From contig SFGN01000009.1 in NCBI GenBank assembly GCA_004556565.1, positions 62,001-126,000 of the forward strand: DNA of 64,000 nucleotides, given 5' to 3'. This DNA comes from Lachnospiraceae bacterium. Lineage in GTDB: Bacteria; Bacillota_A; Clostridia; Lachnospirales; Lachnospiraceae. The notes beneath the pieces are model-generated. The model was not told the DNA's origin, made no database searches, and saw only the letters and a list, made by a program, of their open reading frames with translations. A program made the position numbers and the translations under genes. Of the stretch, positions 17,502 to 25,916 are shown in pieces. Every line of letters starts with the position of its first letter. The stretch's first letter is position 1.

Positions 17502-18716
17502 TTATACAAACAATGTACCGATCTTGGACACAAATGTATCAATTCCGAGATAAGCAGAAATTATCACTACAATGATTCCAAGGATCAGAAGCCATGTCGG
17601 ATGCTTATAGGTCCCGCCCATGATAGATTTCTTCTTAGAAGCGATCAGGCAGATACCAAGCGTAATCGGAAGGATCAGGCCGTTGAACGCGCCTGCCAGT
17701 ACAAGCAGTGTAGCCGGCTGTCCGAGCAGCACCATGATAATTGTAGAAACTGCGATGAATCCGATAATTACATAATTCTCATATTTTGCAATTGCCGGAT
17801 GGAATGTCTTCAGGAACGAAACGGATGTATAAGCCGCTCCGATAATGGAGGTAACTGCCGCACATAAAAGTACCAGTCCCGCAAAACGGTATCCGATTTC
17901 ACCTGCGCCGAGGCGGAAAGCATCTGCCGCCGGGTTAGAAGCATCCAATGTCGTTCCGTCTGCCAATTTTACCACAACACCGAGAACAGCCAGGAACAGG
18001 AAGATACGTACGAGCGTTGCGATTCCCATACCTGTAACAGAGCTCTTGTTGATTTCCTTAAGATTTTTCTCTCCTGTAATGCCTGCGTCAATCAGACGGT
18101 GCGCACCTGCAAATGTGATATAGCCGCCGACTGTACCTCCAAGCAGAGTGATGATGGCCGGAACCAGATTGGAGACGCCTGCCTCAGGAACGAACGTATT
18201 CTTCAATGCAGAGCCTACCGGCGGCTGAACAATGATGATAATCACAAAGATTACAACGATCATGATTCCGCCGAGTACTTTTGTCAGCGTGTCCATTGCT
18301 GCTTTCGCATTCTTCAGAAGGAAAATCGCAATGGAAATCACGCCTGCAAGGATGCATCCGATCTCTGTTGGAATTCCAAGCAAGGTATTAAATCCAAGTG
18401 CCCCTCCGCCTACATTTCCGATGTTGAACGCAAGTCCTCCGAGTGCTACCATAAATGCCACAAAATAACCCAGTCCCGGAAGGACTTTATTTGCCACATC
18501 CTGCCCGCGCAGACCGGATACACACAGTACGCGCCAGATATTCATCTGTGCAATTGCCGCCAGGATTACGGATGCCAGAATTACAAAACCGAAACTTGCC
18601 TTATGTGTTCCGGTGAACTGTGCCGTCTGCGTCAGGAATCCCGGCCCGATTGCAGATGTTGCCATAAGGAATGCAGCCCCCAGCAACGCACCCCCGCCTT
18701 TTTTCTTCTCATTCAT
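17502..18716 (-). CDS. Nramp-family transporter (YcsG-like), first gene of the oxoprolinase operon
   Basis: 404 residues, about eleven membrane helices. N-terminal GAAFLMATSAIGPGFLTQTAQF resembles the Nramp first helix, but the canonical metal-binding DPGN is replaced by GPGF, as in the YcsG branch found beside pxp genes in Bacillus subtilis. It therefore probably does not carry Mn2+/Fe2+; import of 5-oxoproline or a related amide is the natural guess from context. ATG 18716 follows AAGGAAGG and a strong promoter 33 bp upstream. Confidence 0.88.
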   Translation of the reverse strand: MNEKKKGGGALLGAAFLMATSAIGPGFLTQTAQFTGTHKASFGFVILASVILAAIAQMNIWRVLCVSGLRGQDVANKVLPGLGYFVAFMVALGGLAFNIGNVGGGALGFNTLLGIPTEIGCILAGVISIAIFLLKNAKAAMDTLTKVLGGIMIVVIFVIIIIVQPPVGSALKNTFVPEAGVSNLVPAIITLLGGTVGGYITFAGAHRLIDAGITGEKNLKEINKSSVTGMGIATLVRIFLFLAVLGVVVKLADGTTLDASNPAADAFRLGAGEIGYRFAGLVLLCAAVTSIIGAAYTSVSFLKTFHPAIAKYENYVIIGFIAVSTIIMVLLGQPATLLVLAGAFNGLILPITLGICLIASKKKSIMGGTYKHPTWLLILGIIVVIISAYLGIDTFVSKIGTLFV

Positions 18717-18748
18717 AATAAGAACCTTCCTTTCAAAAATTTACATAC

Positions 18749-18777
18749 ATTATACATGATTTTTACACAGGAAACAA
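18749..18777 (-). promoter_or_regulatory. Promoter of the pxp/acc operon
   Basis: On the minus strand TTGTTT, exactly 17 bases, then a perfect TATAAT. It stands about 33 bp upstream of the Nramp-like ATG and about 40 bp downstream of the pyrC stop codon, giving the operon its own start point. Confidence 0.7.
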
Positions 18778-18815
18778 GTTCTTTAGTTATAGTACCTCGC
18801 ACTGATATAGATTTC

Positions 18816-20101
18816 TTACTTACCGTCTAAAAGGCGGGAGTCATCTTCCATCTGATATACAATACTGCCTGCACAGATCGTATAATGTACTTTTCCCGGA
18901 AGTTCCCATCCTATGAACGGGCTGTTGGATGATTTTGACGCAAAATCCTTTACTGTCCAAAGTTCTTTTTCTCCGAAAATCACAAGATCAGCCGGTGCTC
19001 CTTCGGTGACACTTCCCGGAACCATGCGGTAAAATTCCGCCGGATTCCTGCTCATACATGCCATGAGCTGCATAAGTGTCAGATATCCCGGCTCAACCAG
19101 GGAGCGAATACCAAGCCCAAGAGAGGTTTCCAGTCCGATGATACCGCTTGGTGCCTTTTCCAGAGGTCTCGCCTTCTCCTCATCACTGTGGGGCGCATGG
19201 TCGGTGACGATCATGTCAATTGTCCCGTCCTTCAGTCCTTCGATGATTTTCATACGGTCCTCTTCCGTGCGGACCGGCGGATTCATACGCGCCATCGTGC
19301 CGTATTCCAGAACTGCTTCTTCAGTCAGTGTAAAATGATGCGGAGTTGCCTCGGCATGGACATCTGCTCCCAGCCGTTTTGCAGTGCGTACCAGCTCAAC
19401 AGAATTGCCGGAGCTGATATGCTGGATGCAGACCGAAGCCCCCGTATGAAGGGCAAGGACACAATCTCTTGCCACCATCACATCCTCTGCAGTCCTTGAA
19501 GCTCCGCCGTAGTGAAGCTGTTTGGATACTTTTCCCTGATGCACGCCCGCCGCTGCGACAAAGGCAGGGTCTTCTTCGTGCAGGCTGACCGGGAGATCCA
19601 GCTCTCTGGCTTTCTCCAGAGCCGCCGTCAGAATCTTTTCATCCATGACCGGGACTCCGTCATCAGTAAACCCCGCCGCTCCTGCTGATGCAAGGCTGTC
19701 CATATCTGTAAGCTCAAGCCCTTTCAGGTCTTTTGTGACGGCAGCCGCCTGAAGTACATGGATTCCTGTACGTTCCCCTTTTTCCTGGATGTATTTCAGT
19801 GTCTCCGTATTATCCACCACAGGTTTTGTATTTGCCATGCATACAACAGTCGTAAAACCGCCTCTGGCTGCCGCCCTTGCCCCGGTCTCAATATCTTCTT
19901 TATAAGTAAAACCAGGATCCCGGAAATGCACATGCACATCCACCAGCCCGGGAGCTACGATCAATCATCAATCACCTGTGCTCCTTCTTCTTCGATATCC
20001 GTACCAGTTTTTAAAATACTTGTCTCCCCGATCAGCACATCCATCACCTGATCTGTCCCTGTCACCGGATCAACCACTCTTCCGTTCTTAACTAAAATCA
20101 T
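18816..20101 (-). pseudogene. pyrC: Dihydroorotase, frameshifted after codon 44
   Basis: ATG 20101 with GGGAGG upstream opens a normal PyrC N-terminus (MILVKNGRVVDPVTGT...VIDD) that hits TGA at 19966-19968. The rest continues in the -1 frame from 19964 (LIVAPGLVDVHVHFRDPG) for 382 residues to 18816. The two parts together would give about 426 residues, the normal size of this pyrimidine-synthesis enzyme, which cyclises carbamoyl-aspartate. Metal ligands (HVHF, TDHAPH) are intact in the second part. Compared with the usual VID-xxG-LIVAPG linker about 7 bases are missing, next to a GATTGAT tandem repeat. It is 18 bp behind the MerR gene. Either a real mutation, a sequencing error, or re-initiation at TTG 19964 (no ribosome site at proper distance). 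Confidence 0.8.
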
Positions 20102-20119
20102 ATCGGACCTCCCTGTCTG

Positions 20120-21028
20120 TTATTTTCCGCGCTTTCCGCTTTCATTATAAAAGAAAATACCAAATCGGTAAAAACCTACCGCAGCCGTCAAAAGCATTCC
20201 GATTACAACAACCCAGCCTTCCCTGCTTTCAAACACCCAGGATGCCCTTCCCAGGATCAGTCCGATAAGTACAAGGAACACGATTGCCACCGGAACTGCA
20301 TAATACAGTCTTCTCAGCAGCTTTCTGCGGGGTTGTCCGATCCCGGTCTCGTATAATTCCGGATGCATCATCGTACACCGGACGCTGGCTACCGGAATTC
20401 CCCTGACTGACATATAATTTCGTTCCGCCTGATATTCCACGCCGTCCAGCGTGAACTCCGGGTACATACACTCTTTCGTAATCACGATGTCAAGCTTGTT
20501 CTTGTCAGCATATTCAAGCAGCGCAGCCGTAAATTCCCGGGAATTTGTGACCGCGGTATCCGGGATAAATGTAAATATCTTCTCGTGTTCTTCCTTTGCA
20601 ACCTTCCGGTAATCTTCGATCCATTGGGAGAAAAATCCGCCTGCCTGCTGAGCCTCCATCCGTGCAAGACATTCTTCCACATCCAGCTCATCTTTATCCG
20701 GGTTCTGCTTTTTTAACTCGTCACAAAAATGAATTGCCGCGGAAAGCTGCACCGCCTTTTCCTTCAAACGCTTCTGCTGGCTGTCCGCAGCAGCTGCGAT
20801 TGATTCTGTTCCGTCAAGAATCTTCTTCACGTCACCCAGAGGCATATCCAGCATCCTTAGCATCTTAATCATTTTAATTGCTCTGATATCATCTTCCGTA
20901 TATTCACGGTATGCGTTCAATGGATTTCTCCGCGGATGAATCAGTCCTTCTTTTTCATAAAACCTGATATTCTGTTTCGATACACCTGTTTCCTGCTCCA
21001 CTCTGTTAATATTCATCTGATTTTTCAT
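20120..21028 (-). CDS. MerR-family regulator with C-terminal membrane segments
   Basis: 302 residues; ATG 21028 follows AAAGGAGG. Residues 5-75 form a MerR winged helix (INRVEQETGVSKQNIRFYEKEGLI...EYTEDDIRAI), followed by a coiled-coil linker (75-125), a middle region with a PEFTLDG beta segment, and two hydrophobic helices near 235-300 (VPVAIVFLVLIGLIL; WVVVIGMLLTAAVGFYRFGIFF). Most MerR proteins are soluble, so membrane tethering is unusual and suggests sensing at the membrane. It lies behind a ZIP transporter gene and before pyrC. The effector is unknown; it is not one of the cysteine-ligand metal sensors by sequence. Confidence 0.88.
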   Translation of the reverse strand: MKNQMNINRVEQETGVSKQNIRFYEKEGLIHPRRNPLNAYREYTEDDIRAIKMIKMLRMLDMPLGDVKKILDGTESIAAAADSQQKRLKEKAVQLSAAIHFCDELKKQNPDKDELDVEECLARMEAQQAGGFFSQWIEDYRKVAKEEHEKIFTFIPDTAVTNSREFTAALLEYADKNKLDIVITKECMYPEFTLDGVEYQAERNYMSVRGIPVASVRCTMMHPELYETGIGQPRRKLLRRLYYAVPVAIVFLVLIGLILGRASWVFESREGWVVVIGMLLTAAVGFYRFGIFFYNESGKRGK

Positions 21029-21051
21029 ATAGAATTCCTCCTTTTGCCGTA

Positions 21052-21082
21052 AATATAGAGGATATAGTCAGTAGAAGGTCAA
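21052..21082 (-). promoter_or_regulatory. MerR-type promoter with 19-bp spacer
   Basis: On the minus strand TTGACC and TATATT are 19 bases apart, the over-long spacing typical of promoters that MerR proteins untwist, and the spacer holds a degenerate inverted repeat (CTTCTA/TATATC). It lies 24 bp before the merR-type ATG, which points to autoregulation. Confidence 0.65.
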
Positions 21083-21124
21083 GCGTTTTTCGTAAACTTT
21101 TCATTTTTTTGCCTGATTTTCGCT

Positions 21125-21907
21125 CTATCCCAGCGCCACATCCAGAATCATCATCAGAACGAATCCGACTGCCACACCGATGGTTCCGATGTTCGTGTGC
21201 TTTCCTGACTGGGATTCCGGAATCAATTCTTCAACCACAACATAAATCATCGCTCCCGCGGCAAATGCAAGAAGATATGAAAGCACCGGCAGTACCAGCC
21301 CGGTCAGCCAAATCGTAATGATTGATGCCGCCGGTTCTACAATACCGGAGGCAGCCCCATATAAAAATGCTTTTTTCTTTGTGAGTCCTTCACTCCGAAG
21401 AGGCATGGAGATGATTGCCCCTTCCGGAAAGTTCTGGATCGCAATTCCGATGGACAGTGCAAATGCCCCTGCAAGAGAAATCGTCATATTGCCTGTCAAC
21501 ACCCCGGCAAATGTCACCCCGACCGCCATTCCTTCCGGGATATTATGCAGTGTCACTGCAAGGACAAGCATGGTTGTTTTTTTTAAATTTGCCTTCATGC
21601 CTTCCGGCTCATCTTCTGTCAGATGAAGATGAGGTGTCAGTGTATCAAGTAAAAGAAGGAAACCCATCCCAAGCAGAAAACCAATGGCAGGAGCAATCCA
21701 ACCTGTCTTTCCCTGTGACTCAGCCATTTCTATGGAAGGAATCAAAAGCGACCAGACGGAAGCGGCTGTCATAACCCCCGCCGCAAAGCCGAGCAGAGCT
21801 TTCTGAACCCTGGGATTCATTTCCTTTTTCATAAAAAACACCATTGCGGCACCCAATGCCGTGCCGACAAATGGGATCAAAATTCCAATCATGACATTTA
21901 CATTCAT
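21125..21907 (-). CDS. ZIP-family metal transporter (ZupT-like)
   Basis: 260 residues with eight predicted membrane helices. The paired metal-site motifs are present: HNIPEGMAVGV (helix 4, about residue 122) and NFPEGAI (helix 5, about 159). ZIP proteins import Zn2+ and other divalent metals into the cytoplasm. ATG 21907 follows CAGGAGAG by 8 bases. The MerR-type gene lies directly downstream but has its own promoter. Confidence 0.9.
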   Translation of the reverse strand: MNVNVMIGILIPFVGTALGAAMVFFMKKEMNPRVQKALLGFAAGVMTAASVWSLLIPSIEMAESQGKTGWIAPAIGFLLGMGFLLLLDTLTPHLHLTEDEPEGMKANLKKTTMLVLAVTLHNIPEGMAVGVTFAGVLTGNMTISLAGAFALSIGIAIQNFPEGAIISMPLRSEGLTKKKAFLYGAASGIVEPAASIITIWLTGLVLPVLSYLLAFAAGAMIYVVVEELIPESQSGKHTNIGTIGVAVGFVLMMILDVALG

Positions 21908-22084
21908 CGCAATTCTCTCCTGTTATAATTTAAAATATACGCTATCTTATCATATGCATTTATCCTACTGTTTCGATCCAGTATTATTCTATCATAGTGT
22001 CCCGTAAAATTACAGTTGTATCATGAAAAAGGTCTGTTTTTATTCTTATTTTATTCTTATTTCATCTGTTTTTGCTTTTTTTAG

Positions 22085-22113
22085 TTGTTACCGGCCGTTC
22101 TTTAGTGTATAAT
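22085..22113 (+). promoter_or_regulatory. Promoter of the small P-loop gene
   Basis: TTGTTA, 17 bases, TATAAT, ending 64 bp before ATG 22178. The transcribed leader is short and shows no obvious structure. Confidence 0.65.
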
Positions 22114-22177
22114 AGTTTTTAGCAAATCTGAGGAGCAAAGCTGCTCAAAATATATTTACATAAAGGAGAGATTCGCC

Positions 22178-22600
22178 ATGATAAATTTATTGACCGGACC
22201 GAAAGGCAGCGGAAAAACACAACAAATGATCGAACTTGCAAATGAAAAAGTAAAGTCTTCTAACGGTAATATCGTTTTAATCAAAAAAAGCCGTCGTGAT
22301 ACCGCCAGCCTCGACTTTAATGTACGTGCAATCAGTATGGCAGACTACACAGACATAACAACACTTGAAGAATTTGTCGGATTTTTGTACGGCATGGTAG
22401 CTGGAAATCACGATATTGAGACCATTTTTATTGACGGCATCCTGAAACAGGCAAACATCACGATGGATAACCTCGGATATTTCATCAACAAACTCGATAA
22501 AATTGCCAAAGAAAACAAGATCGAGTTTATCATCAGCATCAGCATCGACAAAAATCAGCTTCCGGAATTAGACGGATGTGAATACGCATTCCTGAACTAG
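22178..22600 (+). CDS. Small P-loop ATPase-like protein, function unknown
   Basis: 140 residues; AAAGGAGAG lies 8 bases before the ATG. A Walker A loop (GPKGSGKT, residues 7-14) and a Walker B-like strand (IETIFIDGI, about 87-95) show a minimal nucleotide-binding fold with no added domain, similar in size and order to short clostridial proteins often labelled as PilT- or twitching-like, although no pilus genes are nearby. It is a single-gene unit with its own promoter, and its stop codon lies in the outermost bases of a 167-bp palindrome. Role not determinable. Confidence 0.8.
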   Translation: MINLLTGPKGSGKTQQMIELANEKVKSSNGNIVLIKKSRRDTASLDFNVRAISMADYTDITTLEEFVGFLYGMVAGNHDIETIFIDGILKQANITMDNLGYFINKLDKIAKENKIEFIISISIDKNQLPELDGCEYAFLN

Positions 22601-22762
22601 TATAACCTACATTAAATACCTTATTGTTTCGGTGAGGATGCTTTTTCGAGTGTGCAGTTGTAAAAACGCAGGCGTAGCGGGCTACGCTGAGGCTTTTACA
22701 ACTGTGCAATCGGGAAAGCAGACCAATGAAACATAAGGTTATTTGGTGTGGGTTATACTAGT
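22596..22762. repeat. 167-bp imperfect palindrome overlapping the P-loop gene's stop codon
   Basis: The two arms (22596-22678 and 22681-22762) match along their full 82 bases with scattered mismatches. Both outer ends read ACTAGTATAACC-type and the centre is GCGTAGC-GG-GCTACGC. The TAG stop of the upstream gene is inside the left end. Such long, imperfect, end-to-end inverted repeats are typical of small non-coding mobile or repetitive elements (MITE- or REP-like), though it could also serve as an RNA stabiliser. No second copy exists in this window. Confidence 0.75.
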
Positions 22763-22781
22763 ACATCGTTCGCAAAAATAT

Positions 22782-22822
22782 AGACTGTTGTTCCATTGAA
22801 TTTTCAATCAGAACAACAGTCT
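22782..22822. terminator. Bidirectional terminator
   Basis: AGACTGTTGTTC (22782-22793) pairs perfectly with GAACAACAGTCT (22811-22822), with T-rich tails in both directions. It closes both the P-loop gene and the convergent trk operon. Confidence 0.85.
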
Positions 22823-22845
22823 TTTTATAGTTTTATAGCTTGATT

Positions 22846-24462
22846 TTATTTGATGGATAGTACCGTATTGGATTCCTCTCCTTCTTTATATTCGATAGTG
22901 ATCTCGTCACCCACATCATAACGGATAATATCTATGAAATCCACAACAGATACATCGAAAATATCTTTGCTTCCGTCAACCATGATATAATAATGGGAAT
23001 TGCCGTCCACGACGCCCTGTGCAATCTTTGTGATCGTCGATGTGATTATTTCCACCTGCCTTGTATCTGCTTCCACAAGTTTGATTCCGTTTTCATACAT
23101 CAGATCCGTATATCCACTCTCGCAGGCGCTGACTGTATCCCCGATTGCAACAATCTGATATTTCTGAACATTTACCATTGCATATTTCTTGACCAGCCCC
23201 GCATCATCCTTCAAGGCGATAAAATAAGTCGGCTCACCGGAAATATTCAGAAGCAGCGGGAACGTCGCCACATAATGCAGGTTCTGCACCTGCCCTTCCG
23301 CTGAGGACATGGCGGAAGACTCGGTCGCACCCTCAATTTTATAAAACCTGGTTTCCATTGTGCGCTGGTTCATCAGTACAAAACCAACGTTTGACTGGTC
23401 ACCGCTGACAGATGTCACGCCCGTGTATACCCACACATCATCGTCAATCGCAAGATAATTATATCCGTTGGTCGTTATCAGACAGTCTTTCTGCCCCAGG
23501 ACGCTGTTCAGAAACCCATGCTTCAGTGTTCCATAATAATCATAAAGTTCGATCAGAAGATCAGCAGAATACGCACGGTCAATCCACTGCGGAACATCAT
23601 CTATTGCATAATCTTCTGTCTCTCCCGTAATCGCATTACATAAAACCACTCTGCCGACAGTCACTCCGCCGAACAGTCCGATATTATATTTTCTCACCGG
23701 GCAAATCCAGTATGGCACGCCGTCTTCATCCACCTCAAAACTGAGTTCATTAAAAATATAGGTCGGATAGCGGAAACGCAGATGTCGGTATATATTCCTG
23801 TTAAAATGATCGCTTGTCGTATATTTCATCGGCTCTGAAAGCTTCACAAGCTCTGTATTCTGAGTCGCCATGTCTATTTTGACATATGCCGGGATTCCCG
23901 CACTCTGGTTTGTAAACCATTTGATCAGATTTGCATACCGGAGCGGAGATACACGCACCGGACGGTCCTGATAATTAATCTGACTGTACAGCTCATCCAC
24001 TTCAAACTGGGAAACCATATCTACCATACTTCCCATTTTCCTGTTTCCGAGAATCGTAGCAGAATCCCTGTCCAGAAGCGGAATCTGGTCAAATGATAAT
24101 TCCTCTATGTCAGTTGTAAACTCACCGTCGCTTACATTCAAAAGCTGCTGATATTTTTTTGCATTGACGATCGGCGAAGATAATAACGTTCCTACAAGAA
24201 ATACGACTACTACGATACCTAAAAGTCCCAGGATGACTTTTATCCCAAACAGGGACTTTTCCTTTCTCCATCTCCTCAGTTCTGATCCGGTCGGTTTCTT
24301 CTTGATCAAATACAAGAATGCGGCTGCGATCAGCAAAACGATCAGGAGCATCCAGAGCCCCTGGGAGTGAATGTTGATTGCCGGGAGCGTTATATAATAT
24401 ACTGCACCTACAAACAGCAGGAAGCACACAACACCTATCAGTTTCCATTTTATTTTCTTCAT
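22846..24462 (-). CDS. Large membrane protein of unknown function in the trk operon
   Basis: 538 residues. Two or three N-terminal membrane helices (VVCFLLFVGAVYYITLPAI; MLLIVLLIAAAFLYLI; VILGLLGIVVVVFLVGTLL) precede about 430 residues predicted to face outward, rich in beta strands. It resembles a conserved clostridial family sometimes labelled as CvpA-like or Tat-signal protein; no enzyme motif is visible. Its ATG is directly adjacent to the trkH stop codon (TAA-ATG without a gap), so its production is tied to the potassium channel. It may modulate or assemble the Trk complex (inference). Confidence 0.75.
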   Translation of the reverse strand: MKKIKWKLIGVVCFLLFVGAVYYITLPAINIHSQGLWMLLIVLLIAAAFLYLIKKKPTGSELRRWRKEKSLFGIKVILGLLGIVVVVFLVGTLLSSPIVNAKKYQQLLNVSDGEFTTDIEELSFDQIPLLDRDSATILGNRKMGSMVDMVSQFEVDELYSQINYQDRPVRVSPLRYANLIKWFTNQSAGIPAYVKIDMATQNTELVKLSEPMKYTTSDHFNRNIYRHLRFRYPTYIFNELSFEVDEDGVPYWICPVRKYNIGLFGGVTVGRVVLCNAITGETEDYAIDDVPQWIDRAYSADLLIELYDYYGTLKHGFLNSVLGQKDCLITTNGYNYLAIDDDVWVYTGVTSVSGDQSNVGFVLMNQRTMETRFYKIEGATESSAMSSAEGQVQNLHYVATFPLLLNISGEPTYFIALKDDAGLVKKYAMVNVQKYQIVAIGDTVSACESGYTDLMYENGIKLVEADTRQVEIITSTITKIAQGVVDGNSHYYIMVDGSKDIFDVSVVDFIDIIRYDVGDEITIEYKEGEESNTVLSIK

Positions 24463-25908
24463 TTAGAACCTCCTTCTCCATAAACCTGGTGAAAACAACA
24501 GCAGATACGGGAATATCTCCAGTCTTCCCAAGAGCATATCCATACAGAATACCAGCTTGGACAGCCATGAAAATTTATAAAAATTCTCCACCGGACCAAC
24601 CAGCGATATTCCCGGGCCGACATTATTCAATGTTGTCAGAACAGCACTGAAATTAGTCGAAAAATCAAAATTATTCAGTGACACAACCAGAATGGATGCC
24701 ATCATGATCAGAATATAACAAATAAAATAGACATATACACTCCGCATGACATCCGATCCGACACGCTTGCCGTTTACCTTAACAATCGTGACTGCCTTAG
24801 GGTGAAGCAGCTTCTTAACCTCCTGTTTAATACTTTTTAGAAGGATCAGAAACCGCGATACCTTAATTCCTCCACCTGTGGATCCCGCACAGGCGCCGAT
24901 CACCATAATGGAAAGCAGAATCGTTTTGGAGAATTCCGGCCATAAATTAAAATCTGCAGTGCAGAAGCCTGTAGTAGTGATGATGGATGCCACCTGGAAG
25001 GACGCATACCGAAATGCAGTAAGCAGGCTGCCGTAAATGCCGGAAATGTTGACGGTAATCGCTATGACTGCCGCCGCAATAATCCCAAAGTATCCCTTTA
25101 ATTCCTCATTCTTCACCACATCTTTCCACTGTTTCAGCTTCAGCAGGAAATACAGGTTGAAATTGACACCGAACAGTATCATAAATACTGTGATCACACC
25201 ATCAATATAGGCACTGTTATAATATGCTACGCTTGCATTACGGTTGGAAAACCCTCCTGTTCCGGCCGTACTGAATGAATGAAGCAGTGCATCATACAGG
25301 TTCATTCCGCCCAACATCAGAAAAACAACTTCCGCGGCAGTCAGGATCAGGTACATTGTGTATAAGATTTTTGCCGTCCCCCTGGCCTTCGGAACAAGCT
25401 TATCCGCCTCCGGTCCCGGAACCTCAGCGCGCATCAGATGCATGGAATTCTCATCATCCAGAGAGGTCAGTACCATAACAAATACCAGAACGCCCATGCC
25501 TCCGATCCAATGGGTAAGGCTTCGCCAGAATGCCATTCCTTTCGGAAGTGACTCGATATTTGTCAGGATAGTTGAACCGGTAGTAGTAAAGCCGGATACC
25601 GTCTCAAAAAAAGCATCTATATAATTCGGTATACTCCCGGACAGGAAAAATGGCAGGGCGCCGAACAAAGACCACAGCACCCACGCAGAACCTACGATTA
25701 CAAGTCCCTCTTTTGCATAAATCACTTTATTTTCCGGAACTTTTCTTCCTAAAAGCAGATAAATCAGTGCGAGGACCGCACCGACTATCAGGAAATAAAT
25801 CCCGCTTTTTTCATGATACATAAATGCCACTATCGCCGGAATGAGCAGAACGGCCCCCTCCACGCCAAGCATTTTTGCAATGATATATACTGTCATTTTC
25901 TTATTCAT
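24463..25908 (-). CDS. trkH: Potassium uptake channel subunit TrkH/KtrB
   Basis: 481 residues. Four pore-loop repeats with the filter glycines can be picked out: GFTTTGSTIL, STAGTGGFSN, TTTGFCTADF and NNVGPGISLVG. They form the K+ selectivity filter of the membrane channel subunit. The protein starts 8 bp after the trkA stop and is followed without a gap by the unknown membrane protein. TrkA gates the channel in response to nucleotides. Confidence 0.95.
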   Translation of the reverse strand: MNKKMTVYIIAKMLGVEGAVLLIPAIVAFMYHEKSGIYFLIVGAVLALIYLLLGRKVPENKVIYAKEGLVIVGSAWVLWSLFGALPFFLSGSIPNYIDAFFETVSGFTTTGSTILTNIESLPKGMAFWRSLTHWIGGMGVLVFVMVLTSLDDENSMHLMRAEVPGPEADKLVPKARGTAKILYTMYLILTAAEVVFLMLGGMNLYDALLHSFSTAGTGGFSNRNASVAYYNSAYIDGVITVFMILFGVNFNLYFLLKLKQWKDVVKNEELKGYFGIIAAAVIAITVNISGIYGSLLTAFRYASFQVASIITTTGFCTADFNLWPEFSKTILLSIMVIGACAGSTGGGIKVSRFLILLKSIKQEVKKLLHPKAVTIVKVNGKRVGSDVMRSVYVYFICYILIMMASILVVSLNNFDFSTNFSAVLTTLNNVGPGISLVGPVENFYKFSWLSKLVFCMDMLLGRLEIFPYLLLFSPGLWRRRF

Positions 25909-25916
25909 ATCCGCAC

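Noticed and set aside
19955..19985. Programmed -1 frameshift in pyrC
   Set aside because: The frame change is in the -1 direction, but no slippery heptamer or downstream pseudoknot is visible and several codons of the linker are missing, which fits a deletion better.
22596..22762. Insertion sequence
   Set aside because: No transposase frame fits in 167 bp; it can at most be a non-autonomous repeat.
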